64,000 nt of DNA from Paenibacillus endoradicis (GCF_024721975.1 NZ_JANQBB010000001.1:558001-622000); one strand, 5' to 3'. Shown: positions 17,430 through 26,185, counted from the first letter of the stretch. The notes: generated by a model not told the origin, from the letters alone. Numbers and translations: made by a program.

Positions 17430-18195
17430 GCAATCTCGTTGGAGTAATATATGGCCCCCAGTAGTGACGCTATTATTTATTGGTATCGTCTGGGAGTTAA
17501 TAGTAAGGATGAAGCTTGTCTATAGTTGGCTTATTCCTTCTCCAATTGGTGTATTTCAGGGGATGATCGCAGATTGGCCACGCTTGATGGAACATCTTGC
17601 AGCTACAACTAAGTTATCACTTATTGGTTTTGTAGGTGGAGCCATTGCAGGATTTGTTCTAGCAGCAGTGCTACATTTTCTCCCTGTTGTAAGAAAAGGG
17701 TTATATCCGGTATTAATCTTATCGCAAACGATTCCAGTCATTGTTATTGCTCCTATCCTTACGATGTTACTTGGATACGGAATGATGCCGAAAATATTTC
17801 TCATCATTTTAGTTTGTTTCTTCCCAATATGCATCGCTACACTGGGAGGACTTGCACAAGCAGATCATCAACTTAAAAATTATTTGAGCATGATCGGCGC
17901 TTCAAAGTGGCATCTATTCATTCATTTAGAACTACCAAGTGCGCTTACTAATTTATTCGCTGGCTTGAGAATTGCTGTTTCGTATAGTGTACTAAGTGCA
18001 GTTGTTGCGGAATGGTTATCACCAAAAGTCGGTTTAGGAAGTTACTTGATCTTATCTTCAAGAGGATATATGCCGGACCGAGTATTTGCTTCAGTGCTCT
18101 TAATTGTTCTAATGAGCCTTCTACTATTTTGGATTGTGTCCTTTATTGAGTCACGCTTTGTACATTGGCGTCCGAAGAAAGGAAGTCAAGGCTAA
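17419..18195 (+). CDS. thiX: Thiamine-precursor ABC transporter permease (ThiX-like)
   Basis: A binding-protein-dependent transport permease of 258 aa with six predicted helices. The EAA-type loop reads MIGASKWHLFIHLELPSALTNLFAGLR. ATG 17419 is preceded by TTGGAGAA and overlaps the end of the thiamine-binding protein gene. The ATPase gene starts at the last base of this gene's stop codon. The family also includes sulfonate/nitrate permeases; the TPP riboswitch supports the thiamine branch. Confidence 0.9.
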   Translation: MANKQSRWSNIWPPVVTLLFIGIVWELIVRMKLVYSWLIPSPIGVFQGMIADWPRLMEHLAATTKLSLIGFVGGAIAGFVLAAVLHFLPVVRKGLYPVLILSQTIPVIVIAPILTMLLGYGMMPKIFLIILVCFFPICIATLGGLAQADHQLKNYLSMIGASKWHLFIHLELPSALTNLFAGLRIAVSYSVLSAVVAEWLSPKVGLGSYLILSSRGYMPDRVFASVLLIVLMSLLLFWIVSFIESRFVHWRPKKGSQG

Positions 18196-18947
18196 TGCTT
18201 GAATTGAAAAACATCTCAAAATCATTTACACATAAGAAACAAGAAAAACAAATTCTGCAACATATTAGCCTCAGTGTCGACGAAGGTGAGTTTGTATCAG
18301 TAATTGGTCCGTCCGGAAGCGGGAAAACGACGCTATTTCAAATTATTGGTGGGCTAGAACCGGTTAATAGTGGTGAAGTTTGGATAAATGGACAGCAGAC
18401 AACGAGTCAGCGTGGTCATGTTGCTTATATGCCTCAACAAGCTTCGCTCATGCCGTGGTATAGTGTGAAACGTAATATTGCACTAGCGTTGCAAGTAGCT
18501 GGCATTAGTAAGCAACAAGCTCAGACGCAAGCTCAAGAATGGTTGCAAAAAGTCGGACTTGCGGAGTATGCTGATGCTTATCCACATATGCTTTCAGGTG
18601 GAATGAGTCAACGTGTGTCGTTTCTACGAGCTTTGTTATCGCCTCAGACATTAATGCTACTTGATGAACCGTTTGGTGCACTGGATGCATTAACTAGGTT
18701 ACATATGCAGCAGTGGTTACTATCCATTTGGGAAGAGAATCGTCGTTCAGTATTGCTCGTTACGCATAGCATTGAGGAAGCGTTATTGCTATCTGATCGA
18801 ATAATTGTATTGTCTTCTTCCCCTGCCACAATTTTGGATGAAATCAATGTACCATTCGCAAGACCTAGAGCAAGCGATTTATGGAGCACACCAACCTTTA
18901 ATGAATTGAAGCAGCGTATTTATGAGCAACTTCACACGAACAACTAA
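18195..18947 (+). CDS. thiZ: Thiamine-precursor ABC transporter ATPase (ThiZ-like)
   Basis: A 250-aa ABC ATPase of the nitrate/sulfonate/taurine type. Walker A is GPSGSGKT, the signature is LSGGMSQRVS, Walker B is LMLLDEPFGALD, and the H-loop is VTHSIEEAL. The ATG at 18195 overlaps the permease TAA (TAATG), with AAAGGAAG upstream. It completes the ThiXYZ transporter. Confidence 0.92.
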   Translation: MLELKNISKSFTHKKQEKQILQHISLSVDEGEFVSVIGPSGSGKTTLFQIIGGLEPVNSGEVWINGQQTTSQRGHVAYMPQQASLMPWYSVKRNIALALQVAGISKQQAQTQAQEWLQKVGLAEYADAYPHMLSGGMSQRVSFLRALLSPQTLMLLDEPFGALDALTRLHMQQWLLSIWEENRRSVLLVTHSIEEALLLSDRIIVLSSSPATILDEINVPFARPRASDLWSTPTFNELKQRIYEQLHTNN

Positions 18948-19211
18948 TTACTTTAGTAGACAATTTTTTGATTATGTCAAGTTTATAACTGTAGATACAA
19001 CAGTTATAGGTATAGTACAGTAGTAGCTTATGTTAAATTAACAGTACAGTGTTAATCGGTAAACATGCCGATGATGAAAACCAGCTTGTTATCTAGTAAT
19101 AGGGACGCTTGTTCGTGGTCCCATTTACGGTAAGCTGGTTTTTGTTATATCGATTAGGTTACAATGTGTTTAATTTTATTCGACAATATGACATCATAGT
19201 AGATTAGGAGA
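18948..19211. other. Intergenic region with small hairpins
   Basis: It contains ATAACTGT/ACAGTTAT around 18984-19006 and TTAACA/TGTTAA near 19036-19054, followed by the terminator at 19077-19147. The 70-nt structured stretch just upstream of the terminator could be part of the thi 3' UTR. No gene was seen. Confidence 0.4.
19077..19147 (+). terminator. Terminator of the thi operon
   Basis: AAAACCAGCTT (19077-19087) pairs with AAGCTGGTTTT (19132-19142), and GGGAC/GTCCC nests inside. It is followed by T-rich sequence. Confidence 0.75.
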
Positions 19212-19220
19212 ATGATAAAA

Positions 19221-19547
19221 ATGACTAACTTAGCGAAAACATATGAACAACCTTACTACGCAGTGATTTTTTCCTCTGAACGAACAAATGGAGATCACGG
19301 CTATAACATGATGTCTGATAAAATGGTAGAACTGGCGAGTACACAAAAGGGGTACTTAGGAGTCGAGAGTGCAAGAGATGAGAATTTGGGGATTACCGTT
19401 TCTTATTGGGAAACACTTGATGATATTACTGCATGGAAAGCTAATGCAGCTCATCAAGTTGCACAAAGACGTGGTAAAGAAGAGTGGTATAGTCGATTTG
19501 CTCTACGTGTATGCAAAGTGGAACGCAATTATATGTTTGAAATGTAG
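19221..19547 (+). CDS. Antibiotic-biosynthesis-monooxygenase (ABM) domain protein, YqjZ-like
   Basis: A 108-aa dimeric alpha-beta barrel protein of the ABM superfamily. Motifs include PYYAVIFSSERT, MVELASTQKGYLGVESARDE and the ISYWE-like VSYWETLDDITAWKANAAH. ATG 19221 is taken because AGGAG is about 10 nt upstream. The function of the YqjZ branch is not established; ABM folds include heme-degrading and quinone-oxidising enzymes. The TatD gene starts 11 nt downstream, so the two are likely one operon. Confidence 0.8.
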   Translation: MTNLAKTYEQPYYAVIFSSERTNGDHGYNMMSDKMVELASTQKGYLGVESARDENLGITVSYWETLDDITAWKANAAHQVAQRRGKEEWYSRFALRVCKVERNYMFEM

Positions 19548-19558
19548 GAGACGGTGAG

Positions 19559-20362
19559 ATGGCTACTGAAAGTCTAAAGTTTATCGATGCGCATATTCAT
19601 TTGGAACAATACAGTGAAGAAGATTGCAAAGCTATTATTGAACGTGCGTTACATCATTCTGTTAAACATGTTGTAGCGGTATCGATGGATCTCGCCTCCT
19701 CAGAGCGTACGTATAAACTTACGCAGAAGTACGGAGAGGTCATTATGGCTGCATACGGACATCATCCTGAGCAGCCATTGCCTAGCGAACAAGAAGAACA
19801 GATATTGATGGATTTGATAATGGAATATCATATCGCTAACAAATCATTTGCCATTGGTGAAATCGGATTACCTTATTATAGCGCGCTAGAAGCGAGAGAA
19901 CAGGGAAGAGAATTTTTATTAGAACCTTACATTGCTTTTCTAGATCGAATGCTTGCCTTAGCAAAAACAGTAGATCGCCTTGTTGTATTACATGCCGTAT
20001 ATGAAGATGCGAGCATTGCGTGTGATCTGCTCGAAAAACATCAAATTAAAAAGGCACATTTTCATTGGTTTAAGGGTCCCACTAATACGATTGCTCGAAT
20101 GATTGATAATGGTTATTATATATCGATTACACCTGATGTATTTGTGGAGGAAGAAATTCGTGAACTCGTTCGTAAGTACCCATTAAGTCTGATGATGGTG
20201 GAGACGGATGGTCCTTGGCCATTTGAAGGTCCATTTGCGGGGCAAATTACGGAACCAATGATGGTTATTGACGTGGTTAATGAGATTGCCAAGTTGAAAG
20301 GAATGTCTGCATGGGAAGTAGCGGAGACGGTATACAATAATACATTGAAGTTATATCGATAG
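19559..20362 (+). CDS. TatD-family metal-dependent hydrolase
   Basis: A 267-aa amidohydrolase-fold protein. It has the N-terminal metal motif DAHIHLEQ, GHHPEQ, the bridging glutamate in AIGEIGLP, VLHAV, FHWFKG and the C-terminal METDGPWPFEG. This matches the TatD/YcfH/QatD group of DNase-like phosphoesterases, somewhat divergent from the housekeeping YabD. GGAG precedes the ATG by 8 nt. Its substrate is unknown. Confidence 0.85.
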   Translation: MATESLKFIDAHIHLEQYSEEDCKAIIERALHHSVKHVVAVSMDLASSERTYKLTQKYGEVIMAAYGHHPEQPLPSEQEEQILMDLIMEYHIANKSFAIGEIGLPYYSALEAREQGREFLLEPYIAFLDRMLALAKTVDRLVVLHAVYEDASIACDLLEKHQIKKAHFHWFKGPTNTIARMIDNGYYISITPDVFVEEEIRELVRKYPLSLMMVETDGPWPFEGPFAGQITEPMMVIDVVNEIAKLKGMSAWEVAETVYNNTLKLYR

Positions 20363-20367
20363 AATCC

Positions 20368-20425
20368 AATAAGAAGGAAGCGATTATTTGTCCATCGGAT
20401 AAATAGCCGTTTCCTTCTATTGATT
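20368..20425 (+). terminator. Hairpin terminator after the TatD gene
   Basis: AGAAGGAA pairs with TTCCTTCT and inner TATTTGTCC with GGATAAATA, forming a long stem (20372-20418). It ends in TATTGATTT. Confidence 0.65.
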
Positions 20426-20488
20426 TAAAGCATAAATAATAGAGTTACTAGAATTCATAATACGAATAAAAAGGGAGGGAACGAGAAC

Positions 20489-21259
20489 TTGAGCGAGTTA
20501 ACGAGACAACAGTTTTTTGCTGCAATAGCGCCTACCATAGTATTGATTCGTCAACAAGGTTCTCCAATTTTACCTTCGGTTAGATTAGCACAAAGTTTAC
20601 TTGAAACAGGTGGAGTTATTCATGCTTGGAATAATCTTGGCGGTATTAAGGTAGGCGGTGGCAAGTTAACACCATATTGGCGAGGAGATGCAGTAACGAA
20701 AGGAACATGGGAATTTATCGGTGGGCAAGAAGTGAAAGAAAAAGCTGCATTTCGTGCATATCGCACGTTATATCACTATTACAAAGATCAAGATGAATTA
20801 TTCAACAACACTAGGTACGCTAAAGTACAAGAGGCAAAGACTGCATTAGAACAAGCGGAACAAATCCGTTTGGCAGGATATGCAACAGACCCTGACTACT
20901 CATCAAAAATCATGTCGATTATAACAAAATATAATCTTGATGCATTTGATACGGCAACGGTTAAATTCAAGCCTGAAATTGGCTTTGAAGGAGCAAGTTT
21001 AGTACCTGTTATGGTTGATCAAAGATTATATTGCACAGCCTATTTAGAAAAAGGAATTACGTATATACCTGTTCGCAAAATCGCTGAATTATTTGGAGCT
21101 AAAGTAGATTGGAAAAGTAAGAAAGTCTATGTCAATGGAGTACTCGTAGATACGAGGTTAGGTGGCTCAACTAGCTTTGTGAAACCGAGGGATGTTATGA
21201 ATCTACTAAAAATTAAATTAGAGTGGGATACCTATGCAAAGGTTCTATTTATCAATTAA
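20489..21259 (+). CDS. Glucosaminidase-domain protein with copper-amine-oxidase-like C-terminus
   Basis: Residues about 8-155 form an endo-beta-N-acetylglucosaminidase domain (PSVRLAQSLLETGG with the likely catalytic Glu, WNNLGGIK, AAFRAYRTLYHYYKDQ). Residues about 180-256 match the copper amine oxidase N-terminal-like repeat common in Paenibacillus surface proteins (TYIPVRKIAELFGAKVDWKSKKVYVNG). There is no signal peptide, which is odd for a wall enzyme and suggests lysin-like release or a non-classical route. It starts at TTG with GGGAGGG upstream. Confidence 0.83.
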   Translation: MSELTRQQFFAAIAPTIVLIRQQGSPILPSVRLAQSLLETGGVIHAWNNLGGIKVGGGKLTPYWRGDAVTKGTWEFIGGQEVKEKAAFRAYRTLYHYYKDQDELFNNTRYAKVQEAKTALEQAEQIRLAGYATDPDYSSKIMSIITKYNLDAFDTATVKFKPEIGFEGASLVPVMVDQRLYCTAYLEKGITYIPVRKIAELFGAKVDWKSKKVYVNGVLVDTRLGGSTSFVKPRDVMNLLKIKLEWDTYAKVLFIN

Positions 21260-21296
21260 TTATGTGGATTTCAAAATATGGGATGAGGATAGTGAT

Positions 21297-21992
21297 TTGT
21301 TAATGAGCTATGAGTACAGACAAGATCATATTCCGAAAACTACTCCTTACAATCGAAGACCATCACTAGTATTGGAACCAACGAGCATTACGATTCACAA
21401 CACTGGGAATCCTTCAAGTACCGCAAAAAATGAACGAGCATGGCTTACGAATACTTCCAATGATCGTGTTGCATCTTTTCATATCGTTATGGATGAGAAA
21501 GAAGCGATCGAAGTATTGCCATTGAATGAAGTAGCGTGGCATGCTGGGGATGGAAGTGGAATGAAAAGTGGAAATCGTACTTCCATTGGGATCGAGATTT
21601 GTGAAAGTGGTAATTATAGCGTAACGCTTGATCATGCGATTGAGTTAGTCGCGAAAATGTTGCATGAACGAGGATGGGGAATAGAACGTCTACGTCGACA
21701 TTATGATTGGAGCGGGAAAAATTGTCCTAGACTTATGAACTCTGATGGTAAATGGTCTGGCTGGACAGTGTTTGTCAATAAAGTTAATGTAAAACTCCAA
21801 GCTTTGAATGTAGATAGTAGTGGTGAATCAGAAGGTGAGGCTGATCAAATGAGTGTAGAAGATGCAAATAAAATAATAAAATTTTTAAGTGCTGCTTATT
21901 TAGCTACAGATAACAAAGAGGCACGTAATGAGTTTAATAGATTGGCAAATGAGCTCCGTAAAGCAAGTGGTCAGAAACCTAGTAGTGGTTAG
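21297..21992 (+). CDS. N-acetylmuramoyl-L-alanine amidase (Amidase_2/PGRP type)
   Basis: Zinc amidase motifs are ITIHNTGNPSS (first His), SFHIVMDE, VAWHAGDG, and the C-terminal RRHYDWSGKNCPR carrying the remaining ligands. It cleaves the amide between MurNAc and L-Ala. A low-complexity acidic linker and a helical tail follow the domain. No signal peptide is present. The start is uncertain: TTG 21297 has GAGG 8 nt upstream, while ATG 21303 and an ATG at 21234 overlapping the previous gene are alternatives. It pairs with the preceding glucosaminidase, together recalling a phage-type lysis module, but no other phage genes are nearby. Confidence 0.85.
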   Translation: MLMSYEYRQDHIPKTTPYNRRPSLVLEPTSITIHNTGNPSSTAKNERAWLTNTSNDRVASFHIVMDEKEAIEVLPLNEVAWHAGDGSGMKSGNRTSIGIEICESGNYSVTLDHAIELVAKMLHERGWGIERLRRHYDWSGKNCPRLMNSDGKWSGWTVFVNKVNVKLQALNVDSSGESEGEADQMSVEDANKIIKFLSAAYLATDNKEARNEFNRLANELRKASGQKPSSG

Positions 21993-22014
21993 ATTAGCGA
22001 AATACAAGTGATTA

Positions 22015-22072
22015 GTAGAAATGGGGCTGTTTTACGGTCATAAGTAAATGACCTTAAAACAGCCCTTTCTAC
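22015..22072. terminator. Strong bidirectional terminator
   Basis: GTAGAAATGGGGCTGTTTTA (22015-22034) pairs with the facing arm ending in CCCTTTCTAC (22055-22072). It lies between the amidase gene and the convergent HAD gene. Confidence 0.8.
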
Positions 22073-22111
22073 GATTACTTCTATACCACTGTTTGGATAG
22101 TACATAACGTG

Positions 22112-22774
22112 TTATTGTAAATCCAGATCAAGCAATACCGATTTTAACTCTATTAAGTCTTCAATTACGAAATCAGCTTGAGCCATTTCATCAGTTTGTG
22201 CAAAATCAAAATTGCAACCAATCGCTATTAAATCATTATCTTTAGCTGCATTTATGTCAGATAGACGATCTCCAACTACTGCTGCTTCTTTTATATTATA
22301 TTTATTAATAATTGACTTCACTAAATCACCTTTATTAAGTGTATCAATTTGTTGAATACTAAATGTTTCAGTTACCCACGTATCTAACTGATAATAACTA
22401 ACGATGGCTTTCAAATAATCCTTTAATCCGTTACTAGCTATGTAAATTGAGTAATTATTATCTTTTAAGTAACTGAACACTTCCTTAACATGAGGATATA
22501 AAGCACCTTTTCCACTGCTAATATTTTCGACTAATCTATGTAAGAAATAAATATCAGTTTGTTTTTTTACTTCATTGGAATGTTGAGGTAATAAGGTTTC
22601 CCATACTATTGGTAATGGTACACCCATTATTTCCCGGAATTTATGAAGTGGGGTTTCAGTATCCCATTCATTTAGTTTCCGTAAATGGTCAAATGTATCA
22701 TTAAGAGATAATTCTAGTATTTTATCTGTTTGAAATAGAGTTCCATCCATATCAAAAATTACTGATTGCACCAT
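22112..22774 (-). CDS. HAD-family hydrolase (phosphoglycolate phosphatase-like)
   Basis: A 220-aa HAD phosphatase. Motif I is FDMDGTLFQTD at the N-terminus, motif II IASNG, motif III K at the NKGDLVKSII segment, and motif IV AAVGDRLSDINAA. The helical cap lies between motifs I and II (type C1). The start ATG at 22774 has AGGAGAG upstream. The substrate is unknown; beta-phosphoglucomutase-like, pyrophosphatase and nucleotidase members share these motifs. Confidence 0.85.
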   Translation of the reverse strand: MVQSVIFDMDGTLFQTDKILELSLNDTFDHLRKLNEWDTETPLHKFREIMGVPLPIVWETLLPQHSNEVKKQTDIYFLHRLVENISSGKGALYPHVKEVFSYLKDNNYSIYIASNGLKDYLKAIVSYYQLDTWVTETFSIQQIDTLNKGDLVKSIINKYNIKEAAVVGDRLSDINAAKDNDLIAIGCNFDFAQTDEMAQADFVIEDLIELKSVLLDLDLQ

Positions 22775-22788
22775 TACGTTCTCTCCTT

Positions 22789-23316
22789 TTATTGTTCTGG
22801 ATTAATCGTTTCATTACTTAAATGATCTAGTTTCTTCGTTAATTCGGTTAACTGATTGATGTTAGTAACGATATCACTAACATGGTTTTGCTGAATTTCA
22901 GCACTGGCAAGTACTTGTTCTACGGATGCCGCAGATTGCTCGGTAATCGCAGTTATTGAACTCATTTCACTAGTAGCTTCTAATATCTTTTGTTGGATAA
23001 GCTCAACACGTTCATTAACTTGGTGAGATGCTTCCTGGACATGTTGAGATAACTTACGAATCTCGGTTGCAACGACAGAAAAGCCTTGCCCATGTTCGCC
23101 TGCTCTCGCCGCTTCAATAGAGGCATTTAAGGAAAGTAAATTCGTTTGATTCGCAATATCTCCGATTAATGAAACAATGTCATTAATTTTATGACTTTCC
23201 TCAACATAATGACAGATGATATTAAGAGTTGCTACTACGCCTAGCATGATACAAGCAAATAATAAAAATACCATTAATATATTTCTTTTGTGAAAATCTT
23301 GCCTCTGACTATTCAT
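22789..23316 (-). CDS. Minimal methyl-accepting-chemotaxis-like protein (175 aa)
   Basis: One N-terminal membrane helix (about residues 13-35) is followed directly by the MCP signalling hairpin tip, [30 protein letters not shown], and a C-terminal coiled coil with SMEQ-like [16 protein letters not shown] typical receptor has a second helix, a sensor domain and a HAMP domain, and is over 500 aa. Here all of these are missing. It may be a degraded receptor remnant or a small adaptor that joins receptor arrays. The ribosome binding site is weak. It is 14 nt upstream of the HAD gene on the same strand. Confidence 0.7.
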   Translation of the reverse strand: MNSQRQDFHKRNILMVFLLFACIMLGVVATLNIICHYVEESHKINDIVSLIGDIANQTNLLSLNASIEAARAGEHGQGFSVVATEIRKLSQHVQEASHQVNERVELIQQKILEATSEMSSITAITEQSAASVEQVLASAEIQQNHVSDIVTNINQLTELTKKLDHLSNETINPEQ

Positions 23317-23535
23317 ACTTTATGACTGCCCCTGTGTCCAATTGGATATCATATGTAGTGATATTAATAAAATTCGACAAAAGCAATCATTTTCCTGCAT
23401 TATACAATATTGTAATAATTAATGACTATTTATTACAATATTTAAGATTAAATGCTTAATTATGGAGAGGGTTTTGATTGTGTGAAAAGCTATAGGTAAG
23501 TTTCATTGACGATATTGGAGTGAGTTTAGAGGTAT

Positions 23536-23570
23536 GTAACCAGTTGAGCAAATGCTTACGAAGGAACTTT
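23536..23570. repeat. Isolated short copy of the ATGCTTACGAAG element
   Basis: CAGTTGAGCAAATGCTTACGAAGGAACT contains the same ATGCTTACGAAG core as the array in front of kdpA, flanked by short complementary arms AGTT and AACT. The rest of 23317-23620 is AT-rich with no gene seen. Confidence 0.45.
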
Positions 23571-23621
23571 TTTTAATCGAGAAGATTAATTTAGTAGAAA
23601 AGAAAAAGTTTTTAAACACAA

Positions 23622-23746
23622 AAAAATAGCGAGGCCCTATAAATAGGGCCTCTATCCAAAAAAATGGGAGAGGAGAAACCGGATGAAGAACTTATGGGGA
23701 AACGTAAGTCTTCTCCGCGGTTGTCTACGACATCTAGGACGCCGAT
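23622..23746 (-). ncRNA. Candidate C-rich small regulatory RNA upstream of rsmD
   Basis: On the minus strand, a hairpin with arms GAAGACTTA and TAAGTTCTTC (loop rich in C, TTTCCCCA) is enclosed by CCG/CGG pairs. A single-stranded C-rich run TCTCCTCTCCCA follows, then an intrinsic terminator GAGGCCC/GGGCCTC with seven T. C-rich loops of this kind pair with Shine-Dalgarno sequences in Gram-positive sRNAs such as RsaE/RoxS. As I recall, B. subtilis carries the sporulation sRNA CsfG next to ylbH (rsmD), so this may be a positional homologue. The terminator and hairpin are seen; transcription is inferred. Confidence 0.5.
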
Positions 23747-23753
23747 AAATATA

Positions 23754-23782
23754 TTGTGGACGAGAATAGGCTAAAATATACT
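23754..23782 (+). promoter_or_regulatory. Promoter of rsmD-coaD
   Basis: TTGTGG (23754-23759), a 17-nt spacer and TATACT (23777-23782). It is about 100 nt upstream of the rsmD start codon. Read on the other strand, the same bases give GTATA-18-CACAATA, a loose match to sigma-F/G sites that could serve the minus-strand RNA. Confidence 0.55.
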
Positions 23783-23884
23783 TATGATTCAAAAAAATGT
23801 TTTAGGTAGCGATTGTACCCTCTCTTTCATCAACATTCGTTGTATGGTAATCTTATTAAGATTAGCATTAGGGAGGAACATAAG

Positions 23885-24457
23885 GTGAGAGTAATTGCTG
23901 GCAAAGCAAAAGGAAGAGCTTTGAAGGCCGTACCAGGTCAAGGTACTAGACCTACAACAGATAAAGTAAAAGAAGCAATTTTCAGTATGATCGGACCATA
24001 CTTTGATGGAGGTAAAGCGCTAGATTTATTCGCAGGAACTGGCGGACTAGGGATCGAAGCGTGGAGTCGAGGTATAGAAGAGGTTGTATGTATTGATAAA
24101 GAGAAAACAAGTATCGATATTATTCGTAGCAATGTTGATTTAGTTGGAGCTAGTAATTGTATTGAGATCTATCGCAATGATTCAGCTAGAGCGTTGAAGG
24201 CACTTGCGAAACGTGACATACAATTTGATCTAATATTCCTTGATCCACCATATCGTATCGTTGATATGGATGCGTGGATGTTGCAACTGGCTGATCTAGG
24301 ATTAGTTGCTGATGAAGCAACAATCGTTGTGGAACATGATGCGAAAATACAATATCCACAGGAGCTTAGTGGATTTGAACTGTTACGAACGAATCAGTAT
24401 GGTGATATCGCGGTAACCATTTATAGATATACAGCCGGAAATGGTTCAATAGAGTAA
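23885..24457 (+). CDS. rsmD: 16S rRNA (guanine(966)-N2)-methyltransferase RsmD
   Basis: RsmD methylates G966 of 16S rRNA. Start GTG 23885 gives VRVIAGKAKGRALKAVPG, the usual RsmD N-terminus, and GGGAGG lies 8 nt before it. The SAM-binding LDLFAGTGGLGIEA and the N2-methyltransferase motif DPPY are present. The 190-aa length is normal. It heads the rsmD-coaD unit, as in B. subtilis ylbH-coaD. Confidence 0.95.
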   Translation: MRVIAGKAKGRALKAVPGQGTRPTTDKVKEAIFSMIGPYFDGGKALDLFAGTGGLGIEAWSRGIEEVVCIDKEKTSIDIIRSNVDLVGASNCIEIYRNDSARALKALAKRDIQFDLIFLDPPYRIVDMDAWMLQLADLGLVADEATIVVEHDAKIQYPQELSGFELLRTNQYGDIAVTIYRYTAGNGSIE

Positions 24458-24480
24458 TTTAAACAGTAGGAGTGAATAGG

Positions 24481-24993
24481 ATGAACTATAACCCACAGCG
24501 TCCAGAAAGAGTAGCCGTATATCCTGGAACTTTCGACCCTGTTACATATGGTCACTTAGACATCATTCAGCGATCAGCGCGTCAATATGATCGTCTAATC
24601 GTGGCAGTACTTAATAATACTAGTAAAAATCCTTTGTTTACAGTTGATGAAAGAAAAGAATTACTTACTGAAGTGACAAAAGATTTCCCTAATGTCGAGA
24701 TAGATAGCTTCCGTGATCTACTCGTTAGATTTATGCGTTTAAAACAAGCAAGTGTTATTGTACGTGGTATCCGTTCGGTTACGGATTTTGAATATGAACT
24801 TCAACTTGCTTCTACAAACTACATGCTTGATGATGGAATAGATACCGTGTTTATGATGACAAATCCTAAGTACTCATATCTTAGCTCAAGTATCGTTAAA
24901 GAAATTGCAAAATTTCAAGGCGATGTATCACAATTAGTTCCTCCAGAAGTAGAGAAACGATTACGTGAAAAATGTGGACCGCAGCGTCCATAA
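24481..24993 (+). CDS. coaD: Phosphopantetheine adenylyltransferase
   Basis: CoaD makes dephospho-CoA from 4'-phosphopantetheine and ATP. Motifs are [16 protein letters not shown] (nucleotidyltransferase TxGH), [12 protein letters not shown] and [16 protein letters not shown] 24481 is preferred because AGGAG lies 8 nt upstream. The N-terminus carries a short [10 protein letters not shown] extension compared with typical CoaD, giving 170 aa. It converges on ylbJ with only 7 nt between stop codons. Confidence 0.96.
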   Translation: MNYNPQRPERVAVYPGTFDPVTYGHLDIIQRSARQYDRLIVAVLNNTSKNPLFTVDERKELLTEVTKDFPNVEIDSFRDLLVRFMRLKQASVIVRGIRSVTDFEYELQLASTNYMLDDGIDTVFMMTNPKYSYLSSSIVKEIAKFQGDVSQLVPPEVEKRLREKCGPQRP

Positions 24994-25000
24994 CTTCAGA

Positions 25001-26185
25001 CTAAAACAATTGATCTTTCAAACGTAGTTTTTGCACTACTGTAATGAGAGTAATGAATATGATGAACACAAGGCACATTATGATACTTTCCTTCCATATA
25101 AATGGGAGTTGTTGTGCTTGATAGGATGCAGGGGAATAATTTCCTGCAGAAGTAGAAAAAACAGTTTGATATTCAATATGAAGCCACTTGCTAAATGCCC
25201 AGCTAAGTGGCTTCCATAATATATAGGTCATGAAAAATCCGCAGATTGCATGGAAAATCCGGTATTTAATAAAGAGCAAGGTACGTATTGGTTGACCAGT
25301 AGTATAAAAACTCACTTGCAAAATACCGCTAATACCACTGAATGATAGACACGCAACAAGTAATGCGCATCCGAGAATGATAGAGTTTTGTCCCATTGTC
25401 CATACACTAATAGCGTAACTACCGATATGTAATTCAAGTAAGGCATGTGCTAAAAACGGCAATTGTAAGGTGAAGTTATTCAACAAAGAGGTAGCAAAAG
25501 CAGCGATGACAGAAGAGAATATGATGAAACCTCCGATAACAAAAAGCTTTTGAACACTTGCAGCCACGCTATCACCGAGCACTTTGCCAAGTCCACGACC
25601 ATCAAGTTTTCGACCAAGCTCCATACTAGCTACAAAATTAATATGTGAGTGATTATCTGTCAAGTCAAGGTCGTTGGACTTTCGAGTAGCGACATAACTA
25701 TGTAACGTCATAAGAATGATCGCAGAAATCCATATTGTACTTATAATGATTAGTCCGAGAATGGGTGTATGGAAAAATCCTGCACCGATAATAACTGTGA
25801 CGAAAATGGGATTAGGAAAATGCATATAACCGAGTAGACGTTGCGCTTGTTGCTTAGATAATTGCTTATCTTGTAGTAGCTGTAATGTTGGTTCTACACC
25901 CGCAGGAAATCCACTTAGAAGGCTCATGATGAAAGGTAGACTAGCTGCTCTTGGCATTTTCAATAGTCGAGTTGTAAATGGTGAAAGTAATGCTTGAATA
26001 CCATGAACTAATCCAAATGCTAATATTAATTCATATAATATTAAAAAGGGTAGTAAACCAGGGAATACTAATTTCCACCATATCGTTAATCCGCTAAGTG
26101 AAGCTTCAAGGGCAACATCTGGTGATAGCACGACAGAGAGCACGATACTTAACAATAATCCAGCAATAATGAATGTTCTATACAA
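25001..26185 (-). CDS. ylbJ: Sporulation integral membrane protein YlbJ
   Basis: A 394-aa multi-pass membrane protein of the YlbJ family, needed for spore cortex formation in B. subtilis (sigma-E regulon). The N-terminal segment SGLTIWWKLVFPGLLPFLI and the following FMSLLSGFPAG and ACLSFSGISGILQV are family-typical (nucleoside-recognition/Gate domain). Start ATG 26185 is preceded by GGAGAG. The location next to coaD and ylbL matches B. subtilis, and its presence supports a spore-forming organism. Confidence 0.92.
   Translation of the reverse strand: MYRTFIIAGLLLSIVLSVVLSPDVALEASLSGLTIWWKLVFPGLLPFLILYELILAFGLVHGIQALLSPFTTRLLKMPRAASLPFIMSLLSGFPAGVEPTLQLLQDKQLSKQQAQRLLGYMHFPNPIFVTVIIGAGFFHTPILGLIIISTIWISAIILMTLHSYVATRKSNDLDLTDNHSHINFVASMELGRKLDGRGLGKVLGDSVAASVQKLFVIGGFIIFSSVIAAFATSLLNNFTLQLPFLAHALLELHIGSYAISVWTMGQNSIILGCALLVACLSFSGISGILQVSFYTTGQPIRTLLFIKYRIFHAICGFFMTYILWKPLSWAFSKWLHIEYQTVFSTSAGNYSPASYQAQQLPFIWKESIIMCLVFIIFITLITVVQKLRLKDQLF

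Noticed and set aside
20489..21992. Prophage remnant
   Set aside because: Only two wall hydrolases are present, with no integrase, attachment site repeat or structural gene nearby.
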